From the NCBI GenBank assembly GCA_027449105.1, contig DAIDMG010000001.1:18294-82293 (forward strand): a stretch of DNA of 64,000 bases, written 5' to 3'. Numbering within the stretch: the first letter of the stretch is position 1; each line of letters starts with the position of its first letter. A program made the translations under genes and the position numbers. This document shows, piece by piece, positions 9,959-20,979 of the stretch. The DNA comes from Acidiphilium sp. GTDB lineage: Bacteria > Pseudomonadota > Alphaproteobacteria > Acetobacterales > Acetobacteraceae. The notes below the pieces were generated by a model, which saw nothing but the letters and a program-made list of their open reading frames with translations, made no database searches and was not told the origin of the DNA.

Positions 9959-10705
9959 GTGTCGATGATCCGGACGATAACGAGGGCGCGGCAGCTGATT
10001 CTGCCATTCGCGGAGCCGGAGGTTTTTGCGCACGAGGATTTCATTGAGGCTGGGTCGAATGCGATGGCTCGCGCGGCCTTGGCGAATCCTGAAATCTGGG
10101 TCAACGGGCGGCTTGTTCTCTGGGGGGGGGAAGGCAGCGGTAAATCGCACCTGGCCGCGGTCTGGTCGGCAACGCGAGGCGCGCTGCTGTTGTCTGCCAC
10201 AACGTTGCGGACGCCGATCGACCCGCCGGCATGCGATATCGTTATTGAGGATATCGACGCGATCATCGATCCGCTGGCATTGCTTTCCAGCCTCAACCTT
10301 GCCCAGGCGCTGGGCCGGATGACTCTCTTGACGTGCCGAACGCCGCCGGCACGGCTGGGTATTGGGCCACCCGATCTTGCCAGCCGGCTGCATGCAAGCC
10401 TCACGATTGGCATCGGGTCACCGGAAGATGCGCTGCTCGATGCATTGTTCCAGCGACTCGCGGCGGCTCGGCAGATAACGTTCAGCGATGGTTTGCGCCG
10501 CTACCTGCTGGCACGCCTGCCACGTCGACCAGGCGTGCTGCGTGAGGCGATTGCGCGACTCGACCGAACGACGATGGCGCATGCGGCACGACCAACACGC
10601 CGCCTCGCCGAGGCCGCCCTCGGCGATCTTTTCGAGCTAGGTAACGCACCGGGGTGCGACCAGCCGGGTGAATGCTCTGCAAGCGACGCGCAATTACCTC
10701 TGTAA
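9959..10705 (+). CDS. hdaA: DnaA-related regulatory ATPase (Hda/HdaA-like)
   Basis: RARQLILPFAEPEVFAHEDFIEAGSNAMARAAL...VLWGGEGSGKSHLAAVW Walker A; IEDIDAI Walker B; between the AI-2E transporter and ppk. Confidence 0.8.
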   Translation: MSMIRTITRARQLILPFAEPEVFAHEDFIEAGSNAMARAALANPEIWVNGRLVLWGGEGSGKSHLAAVWSATRGALLLSATTLRTPIDPPACDIVIEDIDAIIDPLALLSSLNLAQALGRMTLLTCRTPPARLGIGPPDLASRLHASLTIGIGSPEDALLDALFQRLAAARQITFSDGLRRYLLARLPRRPGVLREAIARLDRTTMAHAARPTRRLAEAALGDLFELGNAPGCDQPGECSASDAQLPL

Positions 10706-10734
10706 ACGCTTGCAGATTGCTGTAAGATCTGGCC

Positions 10735-12942
10735 ATGGACCAGGACGCTGTTCCACTCACTGCAGTGATCGAAGGAGCTGAGCCGGCGATTCGCCATGAG
10801 TCAGGCCGGTTTCTCAACCGTGAGCTTTCCTGGCTTGATTTCAATGCTCGTGTCGTGGCTGCGGCTGAGGATGAGCGGTTTCCCTTGCTTGAGCGCCTGC
10901 GCTTTGTTTCGATCAGCGCGTCCAACCTGGACGAGTTTTATTCTGTTCGTGTTGCGGGGCTGATCGGGCAGGTGCGGGCCGGTGTGGCTGCCCTCTCCTC
11001 CGATGGCCTGACGCCGGGTCAGCAGCTAGCCGCCGTGAATGCCCGGGCCCGTGATCTGCTTGCCGGGCAACAGCGTGCCGTTACAAAGCTGCGGCGTGAG
11101 CTGGATGCAATCGGGATCAGCATCGTAACGCCAGCCGAGCTGACGCAAGAAGAGCGAGGCTTTCTCGATTATTACTTCATGGAGCGGGTGTTCCCGGTAC
11201 TGACGCCGCTCGCGATCGACCCGGCCCATCCGTTTCCCTTTGTTCCGAACATGGGATTGGTGCTCGCACTCCGGCTGGTGCGGGAGGCAGATGGCGGTGC
11301 AATGCGCGGACTTATCCCCTTGCCCGCGCAGATTCGACGCTTCATTCGGCTGCCTCCGCCGACGCAGGCAAGCGGCCCGGCGCCGATCCGTTTCGTGCTG
11401 CTGGAAGATCTGGTCGAGCTGTTCCTTGACCATCTGTTCCCTGGTTTTCAGCTGGCCGGTTCGGGCCTTTTCCGGGTGATCCGCGATACCGATGTGGAGT
11501 TCGAGGAGGAAGCCGAGGATTTGGTGCAGTCCTATGAATCGGCACTGAAACGCAGACGGCGAGGCGTTGTCATTCAATTGACGCTGGCGGCAGGAATGCC
11601 TGACAGCCTTCGTGCTCTTGTCATCGAAGAGGTTGAGGCACCTGACGACGAGACAATTGTCGAAGCTGGATTCCTTGGCCTGGTCGACTTGAAGGAGATG
11701 ATTGTCGAGGATCGGCCCGATCTCCTGTTCCCCGTGTATACGCCGCGTTTTCCCGAGCGGATTCGCGACTTCGGGGGTGATTGCTTTGCAGCGATCCGCA
11801 ACAAGGACATCATCGTCCATCACCCGTTTGAGAGTTTCGACGTGGTTGTCCAGTTCCTGCGCCAGGCGGCCGCTGATCCGAATGTGGTCGCAATCAAGCA
11901 AACGCTGTACCGAACCAGTCGGGATTCACCGATCGTTGGTGCGCTGATCGAGGCAGCAGAAGCTGGAAAAAGCGTGATGGCGATGGTCGAACTGCGGGCA
12001 CGCTTTGACGAGGAGGCAAACATCCGCCTTGCGAGGACACTGGAAGCAGCAGGTGTTCAGGTGGTCTACGGTTTTCTTGGCTTGAAGACACATGCGAAGC
12101 TGTCATTAATTGTTCGCCGTGAGGGTAATGCCATGCGCGCCTATGCGCATTTTGGCACCGGCAATTACCACCCGATTACCGCACGAACCTATACCGATCT
12201 ATCATTTTTCACCACAGATCCGGAGCTTACGCGCGACGCAGCGCGATTGTTCAATTACATGACCGGCTACGCCCGGCCGGAGCGGATGGAACAGCTTGCT
12301 TTCAGCCCGCTGACAACACGTAAGACGATCGAGGCGCTCATCGATGCGGAAATTGCTGCGGCACGGAGCGGGCGGCCGTCGGGGATCTGGCTGAAGCTGA
12401 ATTCGCTCGTCGATGAACAGTTAATCGACCGCCTTTACGAAGCGTCATGCGCCGGTGTGCCCATCCACGCTGTGGTCCGGGGCATCTGCTGCCTTCGTCC
12501 AGGGGTCCCGGGGCTGTCACAGAACATCGCGGTCAAGTCCATCATTGGACGCTTCCTTGAGCATGCACGGATCGCCGTTTTCGCGAACGAGGCAAAAATG
12601 CCATCGCGGAATAACAAGGTGTTTATATCAAGCGCCGATTGGATGGTCCGTAATCTCGATTGGCGAATCGAGACCTTTGTACCAATCCATAATCCCACCG
12701 TCCACGCCCAGGTTCTGGACCAGATTATGGTTGTCAATCTGCAGGATAACACGAACGCGTGGACGCTCGACGGTGACGGTCGCTGGTACAAGCAACACCA
12801 TGGACGCAAGGCAATCTCCGCTCATGATTATTTCATGACCAATCCGTCATTGTCGGGTCGGGGATCGGCGCTACGCGGTCCACCGGGTAACGCTCGGCGG
12901 GAGCAAACGCGCTTCCGGAAGACTTTTCTGATCGAAGAATAA
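10735..12942 (+). CDS. ppk1: Polyphosphate kinase 1
   Basis: RFLNRELSWLDFNARV...FYSVRVAGL...AIKQTLYRTSRDSPIVGALIEAAEAGKSVMAMVELRARFDEEANI...HAKLSLIVRRE. Confidence 0.97.
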   Translation: MDQDAVPLTAVIEGAEPAIRHESGRFLNRELSWLDFNARVVAAAEDERFPLLERLRFVSISASNLDEFYSVRVAGLIGQVRAGVAALSSDGLTPGQQLAAVNARARDLLAGQQRAVTKLRRELDAIGISIVTPAELTQEERGFLDYYFMERVFPVLTPLAIDPAHPFPFVPNMGLVLALRLVREADGGAMRGLIPLPAQIRRFIRLPPPTQASGPAPIRFVLLEDLVELFLDHLFPGFQLAGSGLFRVIRDTDVEFEEEAEDLVQSYESALKRRRRGVVIQLTLAAGMPDSLRALVIEEVEAPDDETIVEAGFLGLVDLKEMIVEDRPDLLFPVYTPRFPERIRDFGGDCFAAIRNKDIIVHHPFESFDVVVQFLRQAAADPNVVAIKQTLYRTSRDSPIVGALIEAAEAGKSVMAMVELRARFDEEANIRLARTLEAAGVQVVYGFLGLKTHAKLSLIVRREGNAMRAYAHFGTGNYHPITARTYTDLSFFTTDPELTRDAARLFNYMTGYARPERMEQLAFSPLTTRKTIEALIDAEIAAARSGRPSGIWLKLNSLVDEQLIDRLYEASCAGVPIHAVVRGICCLRPGVPGLSQNIAVKSIIGRFLEHARIAVFANEAKMPSRNNKVFISSADWMVRNLDWRIETFVPIHNPTVHAQVLDQIMVVNLQDNTNAWTLDGDGRWYKQHHGRKAISAHDYFMTNPSLSGRGSALRGPPGNARREQTRFRKTFLIEE

Positions 12943-13064
12943 CCGATGCGTTGCGTGCACCAGACCGCTTTCCTGGGAGCCCAAGCTGTGCGTACAGGTA
13001 GAAAGCGAGAGGGGAGTCTTGTCTCACGCCGGATGTTCGCCGGGACTTACGCTGGCGCCGAAAG

Positions 13065-13379
13065 TTATTGCAGCGTCATAGTGGTACCGTGGCGGCATTC
13101 GCCGGGCGTAATCAGATCTACCGACGCGACGCGCACCGAGTGAAGACGCCCGTCGAGGCTTCGGGACCAGAAATCCAGAAAACGATGGAGTACAGGATAG
13201 GAGGGCGCCAAATCCAGATCTTGCCAGATATATGTTTGCAAAACACCGGGATGGTCCGGCAGGTGATATAGAATCTCAGCGGTTGTTAGCCGATAGTCCC
13301 GAATTTGGCGTCCAAGCTCCATCGTGCATCCCGTCGGTTTGATTGACTCCAGGTTGAGCGGCGGCGAACCGCTTGGCAC
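13065..13379 (-). CDS. Usg family protein (unknown function)
   Basis: RQIRDYRLTTAEILYHLPDHPGVLQTYIWQDLDLAPSYPVLHRFLDFWSRSLDGRLHSVRVA resembles alphaproteobacterial Usg proteins; start uncertain (GTG 13379 or ATG 13322). Confidence 0.8.
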   Translation of the reverse strand: MPSGSPPLNLESIKPTGCTMELGRQIRDYRLTTAEILYHLPDHPGVLQTYIWQDLDLAPSYPVLHRFLDFWSRSLDGRLHSVRVASVDLITPGECRHGTTMTLQ

Positions 13380-13469
13380 TAAGATGGCACCATCTTGCCA
13401 AGATAATTCAATAAAAAAATCATCGATTTCAGCACTTTATCACTCGACAAACCGATCTGCTGCTGAATC

Positions 13470-13498
13470 TTGACTCGGCGGCCCGGCAATTCTATTTG
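13470..13498 (+). promoter_or_regulatory. Putative promoter of groESL (TTGACT-N17-TATTTG)
   Basis: Hexamers with 17-nt spacing immediately upstream of the CIRCE-like repeat. Confidence 0.55.
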
Positions 13499-13499
13499 A

Positions 13500-13526
13500 G
13501 TGGCACTCTCTGGGTGAGAGTGCTAG
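13500..13526 (+). promoter_or_regulatory. CIRCE element (HrcA operator)
   Basis: GTGGCACTC-TCTGGGTGA-GAGTGCTAG, matching TTAGCACTC-N9-GAGTGCTAA in the inner arms, upstream of groES. Confidence 0.9.
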
Positions 13527-13603
13527 CAGCGCCCGGTGCCGCTTTCGGGTCGGTCGCTGCTGAGTCTTATTCTTGTAACAGACTAATGTCAGGAGCGATC
13601 CAG

Positions 13604-13918
13604 ATGAAATTCCGTCCTCTGCACGACCGTGTGGTGGTTCGTCGGCTGAATGCCGAAGAAAAAACCGCCGGCGGCATCATCATCCCCGACACTGCCAAAG
13701 AAAAGCCGATGGAAGGCGAAGTTATTGCTGTGGGCCCGGGCGCCCGCAATGAGCAGGGTCAGCTCGTGACGCTCGACGTCAAGGCTGGGGATCATATTCT
13801 TTTCGGAAAATGGTCCGGCACTGAAGTCAAAATTGACGGCGAAGAGCTGCTGATCATGAAAGAGTCCGACATCATGGGCATCATCGAGGGTAGTGCGGCC
13901 AAAAAGAAGGCCGCCTGA
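13604..13918 (+). CDS. groES: Co-chaperonin GroES
   Basis: [49 protein letters not shown] at 13604. Confidence 0.97.
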   Translation: MKFRPLHDRVVVRRLNAEEKTAGGIIIPDTAKEKPMEGEVIAVGPGARNEQGQLVTLDVKAGDHILFGKWSGTEVKIDGEELLIMKESDIMGIIEGSAAKKKAA

Positions 13919-13950
13919 TCCTTCGTCGAACCCCCATCCGATTTCGTTAA

Positions 13951-15606
<1,656 letters not shown>

Positions 15607-15636
15607 ACCACGGTCGCTTGGCTGTGAATTTCGAAG

Positions 15637-15665
15637 AGGCCGTGGATTTGTCCACGGCCTTTTTG
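15637..15665 (+). terminator. Rho-independent terminator of groESL
   Basis: AGGCCGTGGA-TTTG-TCCACGGCCT then TTTTG: 10-bp perfect stem and U-tract. Confidence 0.9.
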
Positions 15666-15962
15666 CTTGAAAAAAGCGGCAATCACGCTCAGCCCCTTGA
15701 TACGTAATCAACAGGCGCTGGTTGCCCTGGTCGCGCAACAGGCCACCGATCTGCTACTCGGCCCTCGCAGGTCGTACAGCTCCCCAAGATGGGCCCCGCT
15801 CAACGGAAAACGCGCAACCTTTAAGGAGCAGTCGGCAGACAGACAAGCCATGAGAGGCGGTGTCCGCGATCTGGAAAGGAAAGCTGCTATTTGCCAGCGG
15901 CACCCGATGCCTGCGTTGACGTCAGGCGCCGCTGCGCAGACTGCCGCAAGGAAATCCGCGGG

Positions 15963-18614
15963 TCAAGGTTCGTCCGGGTCCGGTTCAAGGCTCGCAACAG
16001 CCTCGCGGATAACATTCGCGATGTGCTGCTGGCCCGCACGGCCCGCCGGACCGCCAGCCAGCCGGGCAGGGTCAATTGGTTTTCCGAAGCGGATCGTGAT
16101 TTGCGTTCGCCGGGGGAAGCGTGCGCCCGGCGGCAACGCGACGTTTGTGCCGCTGATGAAGACCGGGACGACGGCGACCGGATGCTCGAGCCACAAGGCG
16201 CCGATTCCAGGCAGGAAGGTTTGCAAGGAACCATCGGGGCTGAGCCCACCTTCGGCAAACCAGATGAGGGTTCGCTGGCGAGCCAGCACGGATGCGCCCA
16301 AGGCAAGGGCCTGGGCTACGTTCCGGTCGGGATCAATGGGTACGATCTGCGCAGCTCGGCTGAAAAGGCGTCGCAAAGGAGTATTGAACAAAAGCCCTGT
16401 CCATCCCGCCCAGTATGCATCCTGAAGCTGTTGATGTGACAGCGCGGCCGAGAGCGCGAAAGGATCAAGATAGCTTACGTGATTGGGACAGAGGAGGAAG
16501 GGTCTGGGTGGCAGTGACTCCTCCCCAACCACGCGCAGCCTGAAAAAGGAACGCATCACGGCACGCACAGACGCTTCGCCCACGCTGCGGAGAGCATGAA
16601 CACCGAGCCCATAATCCGCGAGCCAGCGCTTTTCGCTTTCGACCATGACCGGCGGGATTTCCGAGGTCGCAGGCGCCTGGGTCGCCTCCCGAAGCAAGTC
16701 GCGCAAGGTTACAACGCGCGCAATCTGCCGTTCGGTAAGAGAAATGCCGCATTCGCGTTGGAGTGCTAACGTAAGATCGATCCATCCCAGCGAATCAATT
16801 CCAAGATCGAGTTGTGGGCTCGTTTCAAGATCAATCGAATGATCGGGAAAACGGCTTTGTAGCCATCGCCATAACCGGGCGCTCCTTGCGTCGTCCAGCA
16901 ACGCCTTGTCCACTGGCGCCATTGGGGTGCCTTCCTGCCTGGATGGTGGGCTATGGGCGACAGTGTAGAGCGCCGGCAATAAATGCCTCCGAAGCTTGCC
17001 AAGCTGGGTCCGTGGCAGCGGCGAACGCGTGACCGAAAAGCCGGTCAGTCTGAGGTGGGGAGGCAAAGTTCTCGCGCGCTTGTTCAGAGCGTCCCTGATC
17101 AATCCTTCCAGCCGGATTGCCCCGGCATCACGGGCAATTTCTTCGTTCGGAACAACCAGCGCGACCAGGCCCCGCTTCATCCCCAACAGAGCGATTTCCC
17201 GGATCAACGGATTTTCCGAATATGCGGCTTCCACGATCTCCGGATAGATCTTCTTTCCATTTGATAGCACGATCGTTTCGGTTCGGCGCGCAATAACAAA
17301 TAGATAGGAGTCGCGATCAAGCCGGCCGAGATCGCCCGTCCGAAACCATCCGTCCGACGTGAAAGCCGCCTGCGTTGCTGCGTCATCAGGGAAGTAACCA
17401 GAAAACACGCTGCTGCCACACGCCTCGATTTCGCCGACACCGGATGGGTCTGCATCGGCTATACGGACACTAACACCAGGCAACGCCTGGCCGGCAGAGC
17501 CGGCACGAGCGTAGCCAATGCGGCTGAATGTAAGTATAGGTGACGTTTCCGTCAGTCCATACCCCGTTAGCACCTGCCAGCCAAACGCCGTGAGGCCTGT
17601 CTCGATATCTGTCGGCAGCGCCGCTCCGCCACAAACCATCAGCCGCAGGTGGCCGCCAAATTGCCGGTGCACGGAACGAAGCAGCCAACGACCGAGTGGC
17701 CACCCCAGCCGATGTTGAGCAAGGCGGGATAGAGACAACAAGGCCGAGAATATAGATTGCGTCAAAGGCGGCCGAGCAGCGGCGGCGCGGAGGATTCCGT
17801 CAACGAGCGCAGTGTACAGGCGTGGGACGCCCAAAAGAACGGTTACACGGTACCGCTGCAGTGCCGTCACCAGTTCCGGTCCACTCAGACCAGCCGGAAG
17901 CACGATGCCGGCTCCACAAGAGGAAACCGTCAGAAGTCCTACCGTAAGGGGGTAGATGTGGTGAAGCGGCAAAGGTATCAACACACGGTCATTTTCACTA
18001 ATAAAACCTTCGTGTGACAGAGCATTGACATTCGAAAGAAGGTTCGCATGGGTGAGAGGAACTGCTTTGGGCAAACCCGTCGTTCCTGACGTAAAGGCGA
18101 GAATTGCGACATCTCCGGGCCGGGACAGAGGCGGTTGCGGCGTCCAGAGTACGCGCACCCGATCCCGCCGTTGCGCGATCTCGGACGCGACTGCGTCGAG
18201 ATCAATGACCTTGAGAGCCTTATGGATGGCCTGGATGCCTTCGACCCGAAAGCCGGGTGTCAGGATAACGTCACAATTGGCGACCTCCATCATGTGCGCG
18301 ATGTCATCGTGACTTGCGTGCCAATCAATCGGCATAACAGCCAGTCCTGCTCCGATGATGCCCCAAAACGCCTGGATCCAGGCCAAACTGTTCGGCGCGA
18401 GCAGGCCGACGACTTTGCGTTGCGTGGATGGATGTTCTCTTAAGTGCTCCGCAAACGTTTGGGCGGCCATCGACAGTTCCGCGAACGTTGTTCGGGCTTC
18501 CCCATTCTGCTCCACCATCTGAAGGACCGCAGGAGTGTCCCCAAATCTGTCCATTTGGCCGAGAACATCCTGAAGCGTGACGAGGTGGGCGGATAGATCG
18601 GCATCACGCGGCAT
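15963..18614 (-). CDS. Multidomain acyl-activating enzyme: AMP-binding (acyl-CoA/ACP synthetase) + acyl carrier protein + PlsC-type acyltransferase
   Basis: LAFTSGTTGLPKAVPLTHANLLSN and GYGLTETSP (AMP-binding); LDLGIDSLGWIDL (ACP phosphopantetheine site); LCPNHVSYLDPF and WFAEGGLSPDGSL (acyltransferase HX4D and EG motifs). Confidence 0.88.
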   Translation of the reverse strand: MPRDADLSAHLVTLQDVLGQMDRFGDTPAVLQMVEQNGEARTTFAELSMAAQTFAEHLREHPSTQRKVVGLLAPNSLAWIQAFWGIIGAGLAVMPIDWHASHDDIAHMMEVANCDVILTPGFRVEGIQAIHKALKVIDLDAVASEIAQRRDRVRVLWTPQPPLSRPGDVAILAFTSGTTGLPKAVPLTHANLLSNVNALSHEGFISENDRVLIPLPLHHIYPLTVGLLTVSSCGAGIVLPAGLSGPELVTALQRYRVTVLLGVPRLYTALVDGILRAAAARPPLTQSIFSALLSLSRLAQHRLGWPLGRWLLRSVHRQFGGHLRLMVCGGAALPTDIETGLTAFGWQVLTGYGLTETSPILTFSRIGYARAGSAGQALPGVSVRIADADPSGVGEIEACGSSVFSGYFPDDAATQAAFTSDGWFRTGDLGRLDRDSYLFVIARRTETIVLSNGKKIYPEIVEAAYSENPLIREIALLGMKRGLVALVVPNEEIARDAGAIRLEGLIRDALNKRARTLPPHLRLTGFSVTRSPLPRTQLGKLRRHLLPALYTVAHSPPSRQEGTPMAPVDKALLDDARSARLWRWLQSRFPDHSIDLETSPQLDLGIDSLGWIDLTLALQRECGISLTERQIARVVTLRDLLREATQAPATSEIPPVMVESEKRWLADYGLGVHALRSVGEASVRAVMRSFFRLRVVGEESLPPRPFLLCPNHVSYLDPFALSAALSHQQLQDAYWAGWTGLLFNTPLRRLFSRAAQIVPIDPDRNVAQALALGASVLARQRTLIWFAEGGLSPDGSLQTFLPGIGALWLEHPVAVVPVFISGTNVALPPGARFPRRTQITIRFGKPIDPARLAGGPAGRAGQQHIANVIREAVASLEPDPDEP

Positions 18615-18671
18615 GTCAGAATTCCCAGGAAATCGCCGACGGTAGCGGTCGCGGAAATGAGTTGCCGGCCA

Positions 18672-18920
18672 TCAACGGCGCTCTGGTTCCGGCAATGCGC
18701 TTTCGAGGATCTCGAAGATTTGAGCTGCCCGGCCACTAGGCGAGCGATGCAGTCTGCGATGCAAATAGTCATCCGACGTCAGCCACGTGTACGCTTCGAG
18801 AACTTCGTCATACGTTCCGCCCACGCCAAGAATTTGCATGACAAGATCGTCGTCGCATTGACCGATTATCGTCCGAATTTCAGTTGAATTGGCAGCTTTG
18901 ACATCTCCGGATTCATTCAT
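18672..18920 (-). CDS. Small uncharacterised protein, 82 aa
   Basis: MNESGDVKAANSTEIRTIIGQCDDDLVMQILGVGGTYDEVLEAYTWLTSDDYLHRRLHRSPSGRAAQIFEILESALPEPERR; RBS GGAGTGG before ATG at 18920; 57 bp upstream of the AMP-binding gene, same strand. Confidence 0.7.
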   Translation of the reverse strand: MNESGDVKAANSTEIRTIIGQCDDDLVMQILGVGGTYDEVLEAYTWLTSDDYLHRRLHRSPSGRAAQIFEILESALPEPERR

Positions 18921-19171
18921 ATTCCACTCCGTTGTCCAGGCGGGCCTAACGCGCCGGAAATGGTTGGCGGTCGCCCGGCACGCGTCCATGGCATTGTCTT
19001 GCCCTCTTCAGCAGGGATCGTGGGTGCCACCCGGATCGTATTTCTGAGGCAATAACCATTGGACGGAAAGAAACAGCAAACACAATTGAGGTCCAGGCAA
19101 AATTGCGTGGCCGCATGTTCGGGCAGAAAGGCTGTTTCTCAGGCAGTGAATAAGTTCGAACTAACACGGCG

Positions 19172-20797
19172 TTATACCCCGATCCCGGCTTCGGGGGACG
19201 CCGGCTCTGCTTTAGCCTCGGGAATCTCCGTCATCGTCGCTTCCGTCAGCAGCAAGGTGCTGGCAACCGACACGGCATTTTCGAGCGCTACGCGTACGAC
19301 CTTGGTGGGATCAATGATGCCCGCCTCGAAGAGATCGACAAATTCCTTGCGGCCAGCGTCAAAGCCGTGGTTGCCGATGCCTTCCATCATGCGGGCGACG
19401 ACCACTCCCCCGTCCGCAGCTGAGTTTTCGGCGATTTGGCGCGTTGGCGCCTCGAGCGCGCGCTTCAAGATCTGTACGCCGGTCCGTTCATCACCGTCAC
19501 ATTTGGCTTCTTCCTGTGCGACGGCCGCAATGCCACGTAACAGTGCGAGGCCACCACCCGGAACGATACCCTCGGAAACAGCCGCCTTGGTAGCGCTGAT
19601 GGCATCGTCGAAAGCTTCCTTTTTGGATTTCATTTCGGCTTCTGATGGCGCTCCCACGCGAATGACGGCGACACCACCAGCCAGCTTTGCCAGCCGCTCC
19701 TGCAGTTTCTCCCGATCATAATCACTCGTGCTCTTGTCGATTTCGCGACGGATCTGCTCAACCCGTGCGCTGATTTGCGCGCGGTCGCCGGCACCGCCAA
19801 TAATGGTTGTATTGTCCTTGTCGACGACAACCCGTCGTGCTCTCCCCAGCTGCGCTAACGTCGCATGATCAAGCTTGAGACCCAGGTCCTCCGAAATCAC
19901 CTGGCCACCCGTTAGCGTCGCGATATCCTGGAGCATCGCTTTCCGCCGATCGCCGAAACCTGGAGCGCGGACTGCGCAACTCTTGAGTACACCACGAATT
20001 TGGTTCACGATGAGCGTAGCCAGCGCTTCGCCTTCGATATCCTCGGCCACGACGAGAAGTGGCTTTCCCGACTTTGCAATCTGTTCCAGCAAGGGGAGCG
20101 TGTCACTCAGCGCGCTGATCTTCCTGTCGCAAAGCAAGATGGTGCAATCCTCCATGACAGCTTCCATTGCTTCGGCATTGGTAATAAAATAGGGTGATTG
20201 AAAGCCGCGGTCAAATTGCATGCCTTCCACGACGTCGAGGACCGTTTCGGTTGTCTTGGATTCTTCGACCGTGATGACGCCTTCGTTGCCAACCTTGTCC
20301 ATTGCATCGGCTACCAGCTCGCCTATCACCGGGTCATTGTGTGCCGAGATTGCACCGACCTGGCTCTTTTCCTTTCGGGTTGCCACTGGTCGCGACAAGC
20401 CGTGCAAGGATTGAATGGCTGCCTTTGCGGCCCGATCGAGACCCCGCTTGATGTCTATCGCGCTCGCTCCAGCCACGACGTTGCGAACCCCGTCCGCAAA
20501 GATTGCGTGCGCAAGGATCGTCGATGTGCTCGTGCCGTCGCCCACCATGTCACCAGTTTTCTCGGCGGCTTGACGAAGCATGCGTGCGCCAAGATTCTCT
20601 TCGGGATCCTTGAGATCGAATTCCTTGGCGATCGTGACTCCGTCGTTGCAAACGATGGGGACACCCCACTTTTTCTCGATCAGGACGGACTTGGATCGCG
20701 GTCCCAGGGTTACACGCACGGCATCGGCGAGTTGCGTCGCCCCTCGCAGTATTTTTTCACGGGCGGCGGAGCGGAAGAGAACCTGCTTGTGGGCCAT
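19172..20797 (-). CDS. GroEL paralogue (second, divergent copy)
   Basis: [62 protein letters not shown]; ends [16 protein letters not shown] without a GGM tail; no adjacent groES. Confidence 0.96.
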   Translation of the reverse strand: MAHKQVLFRSAAREKILRGATQLADAVRVTLGPRSKSVLIEKKWGVPIVCNDGVTIAKEFDLKDPEENLGARMLRQAAEKTGDMVGDGTSTSTILAHAIFADGVRNVVAGASAIDIKRGLDRAAKAAIQSLHGLSRPVATRKEKSQVGAISAHNDPVIGELVADAMDKVGNEGVITVEESKTTETVLDVVEGMQFDRGFQSPYFITNAEAMEAVMEDCTILLCDRKISALSDTLPLLEQIAKSGKPLLVVAEDIEGEALATLIVNQIRGVLKSCAVRAPGFGDRRKAMLQDIATLTGGQVISEDLGLKLDHATLAQLGRARRVVVDKDNTTIIGGAGDRAQISARVEQIRREIDKSTSDYDREKLQERLAKLAGGVAVIRVGAPSEAEMKSKKEAFDDAISATKAAVSEGIVPGGGLALLRGIAAVAQEEAKCDGDERTGVQILKRALEAPTRQIAENSAADGGVVVARMMEGIGNHGFDAGRKEFVDLFEAGIIDPTKVVRVALENAVSVASTLLLTEATMTEIPEAKAEPASPEAGIGV

Positions 20798-20904
20798 GCA
20801 ACCATTACCTCTTGCGTCAGAGTTGCCGGGAACAGCCCGCGGGAAGTGTGAAAAACTCCCGAAACCTCCAGCGAATGTTGATAGCGACGGCGCTGAGAAA
20901 TTCC

Positions 20905-20918
20905 TTGATCTGGGTCAA
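20905..20918 (+). promoter_or_regulatory. FNR/FixK-type (CRP-FNR family) binding site
   Basis: TTGAT-CTGG-GTCAA, in an extended palindrome CCTTGATCTGGGTCAAGG (20903-20920), between divergent groEL2 and hsp20; one mismatch to TTGATNNNNATCAA. Confidence 0.7.
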
Positions 20919-20979
20919 GGCAGTGTCGCCGCGCGTGGTTCAGTTTGGCAGCGCTCGCATTCTTGGAAGGAGGTTTGCT

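Noticed and set aside
15667-16425. 252-aa plus ORF
   Set aside because: Mostly antisense to the acyltransferase domain; composition unlike a real protein
20198-20851. 217-aa plus ORF antisense to groEL2, and 13792-14631 minus antisense to groEL
   Set aside because: Both mirror GroEL coding sequence in the same relative frame; not independent genes
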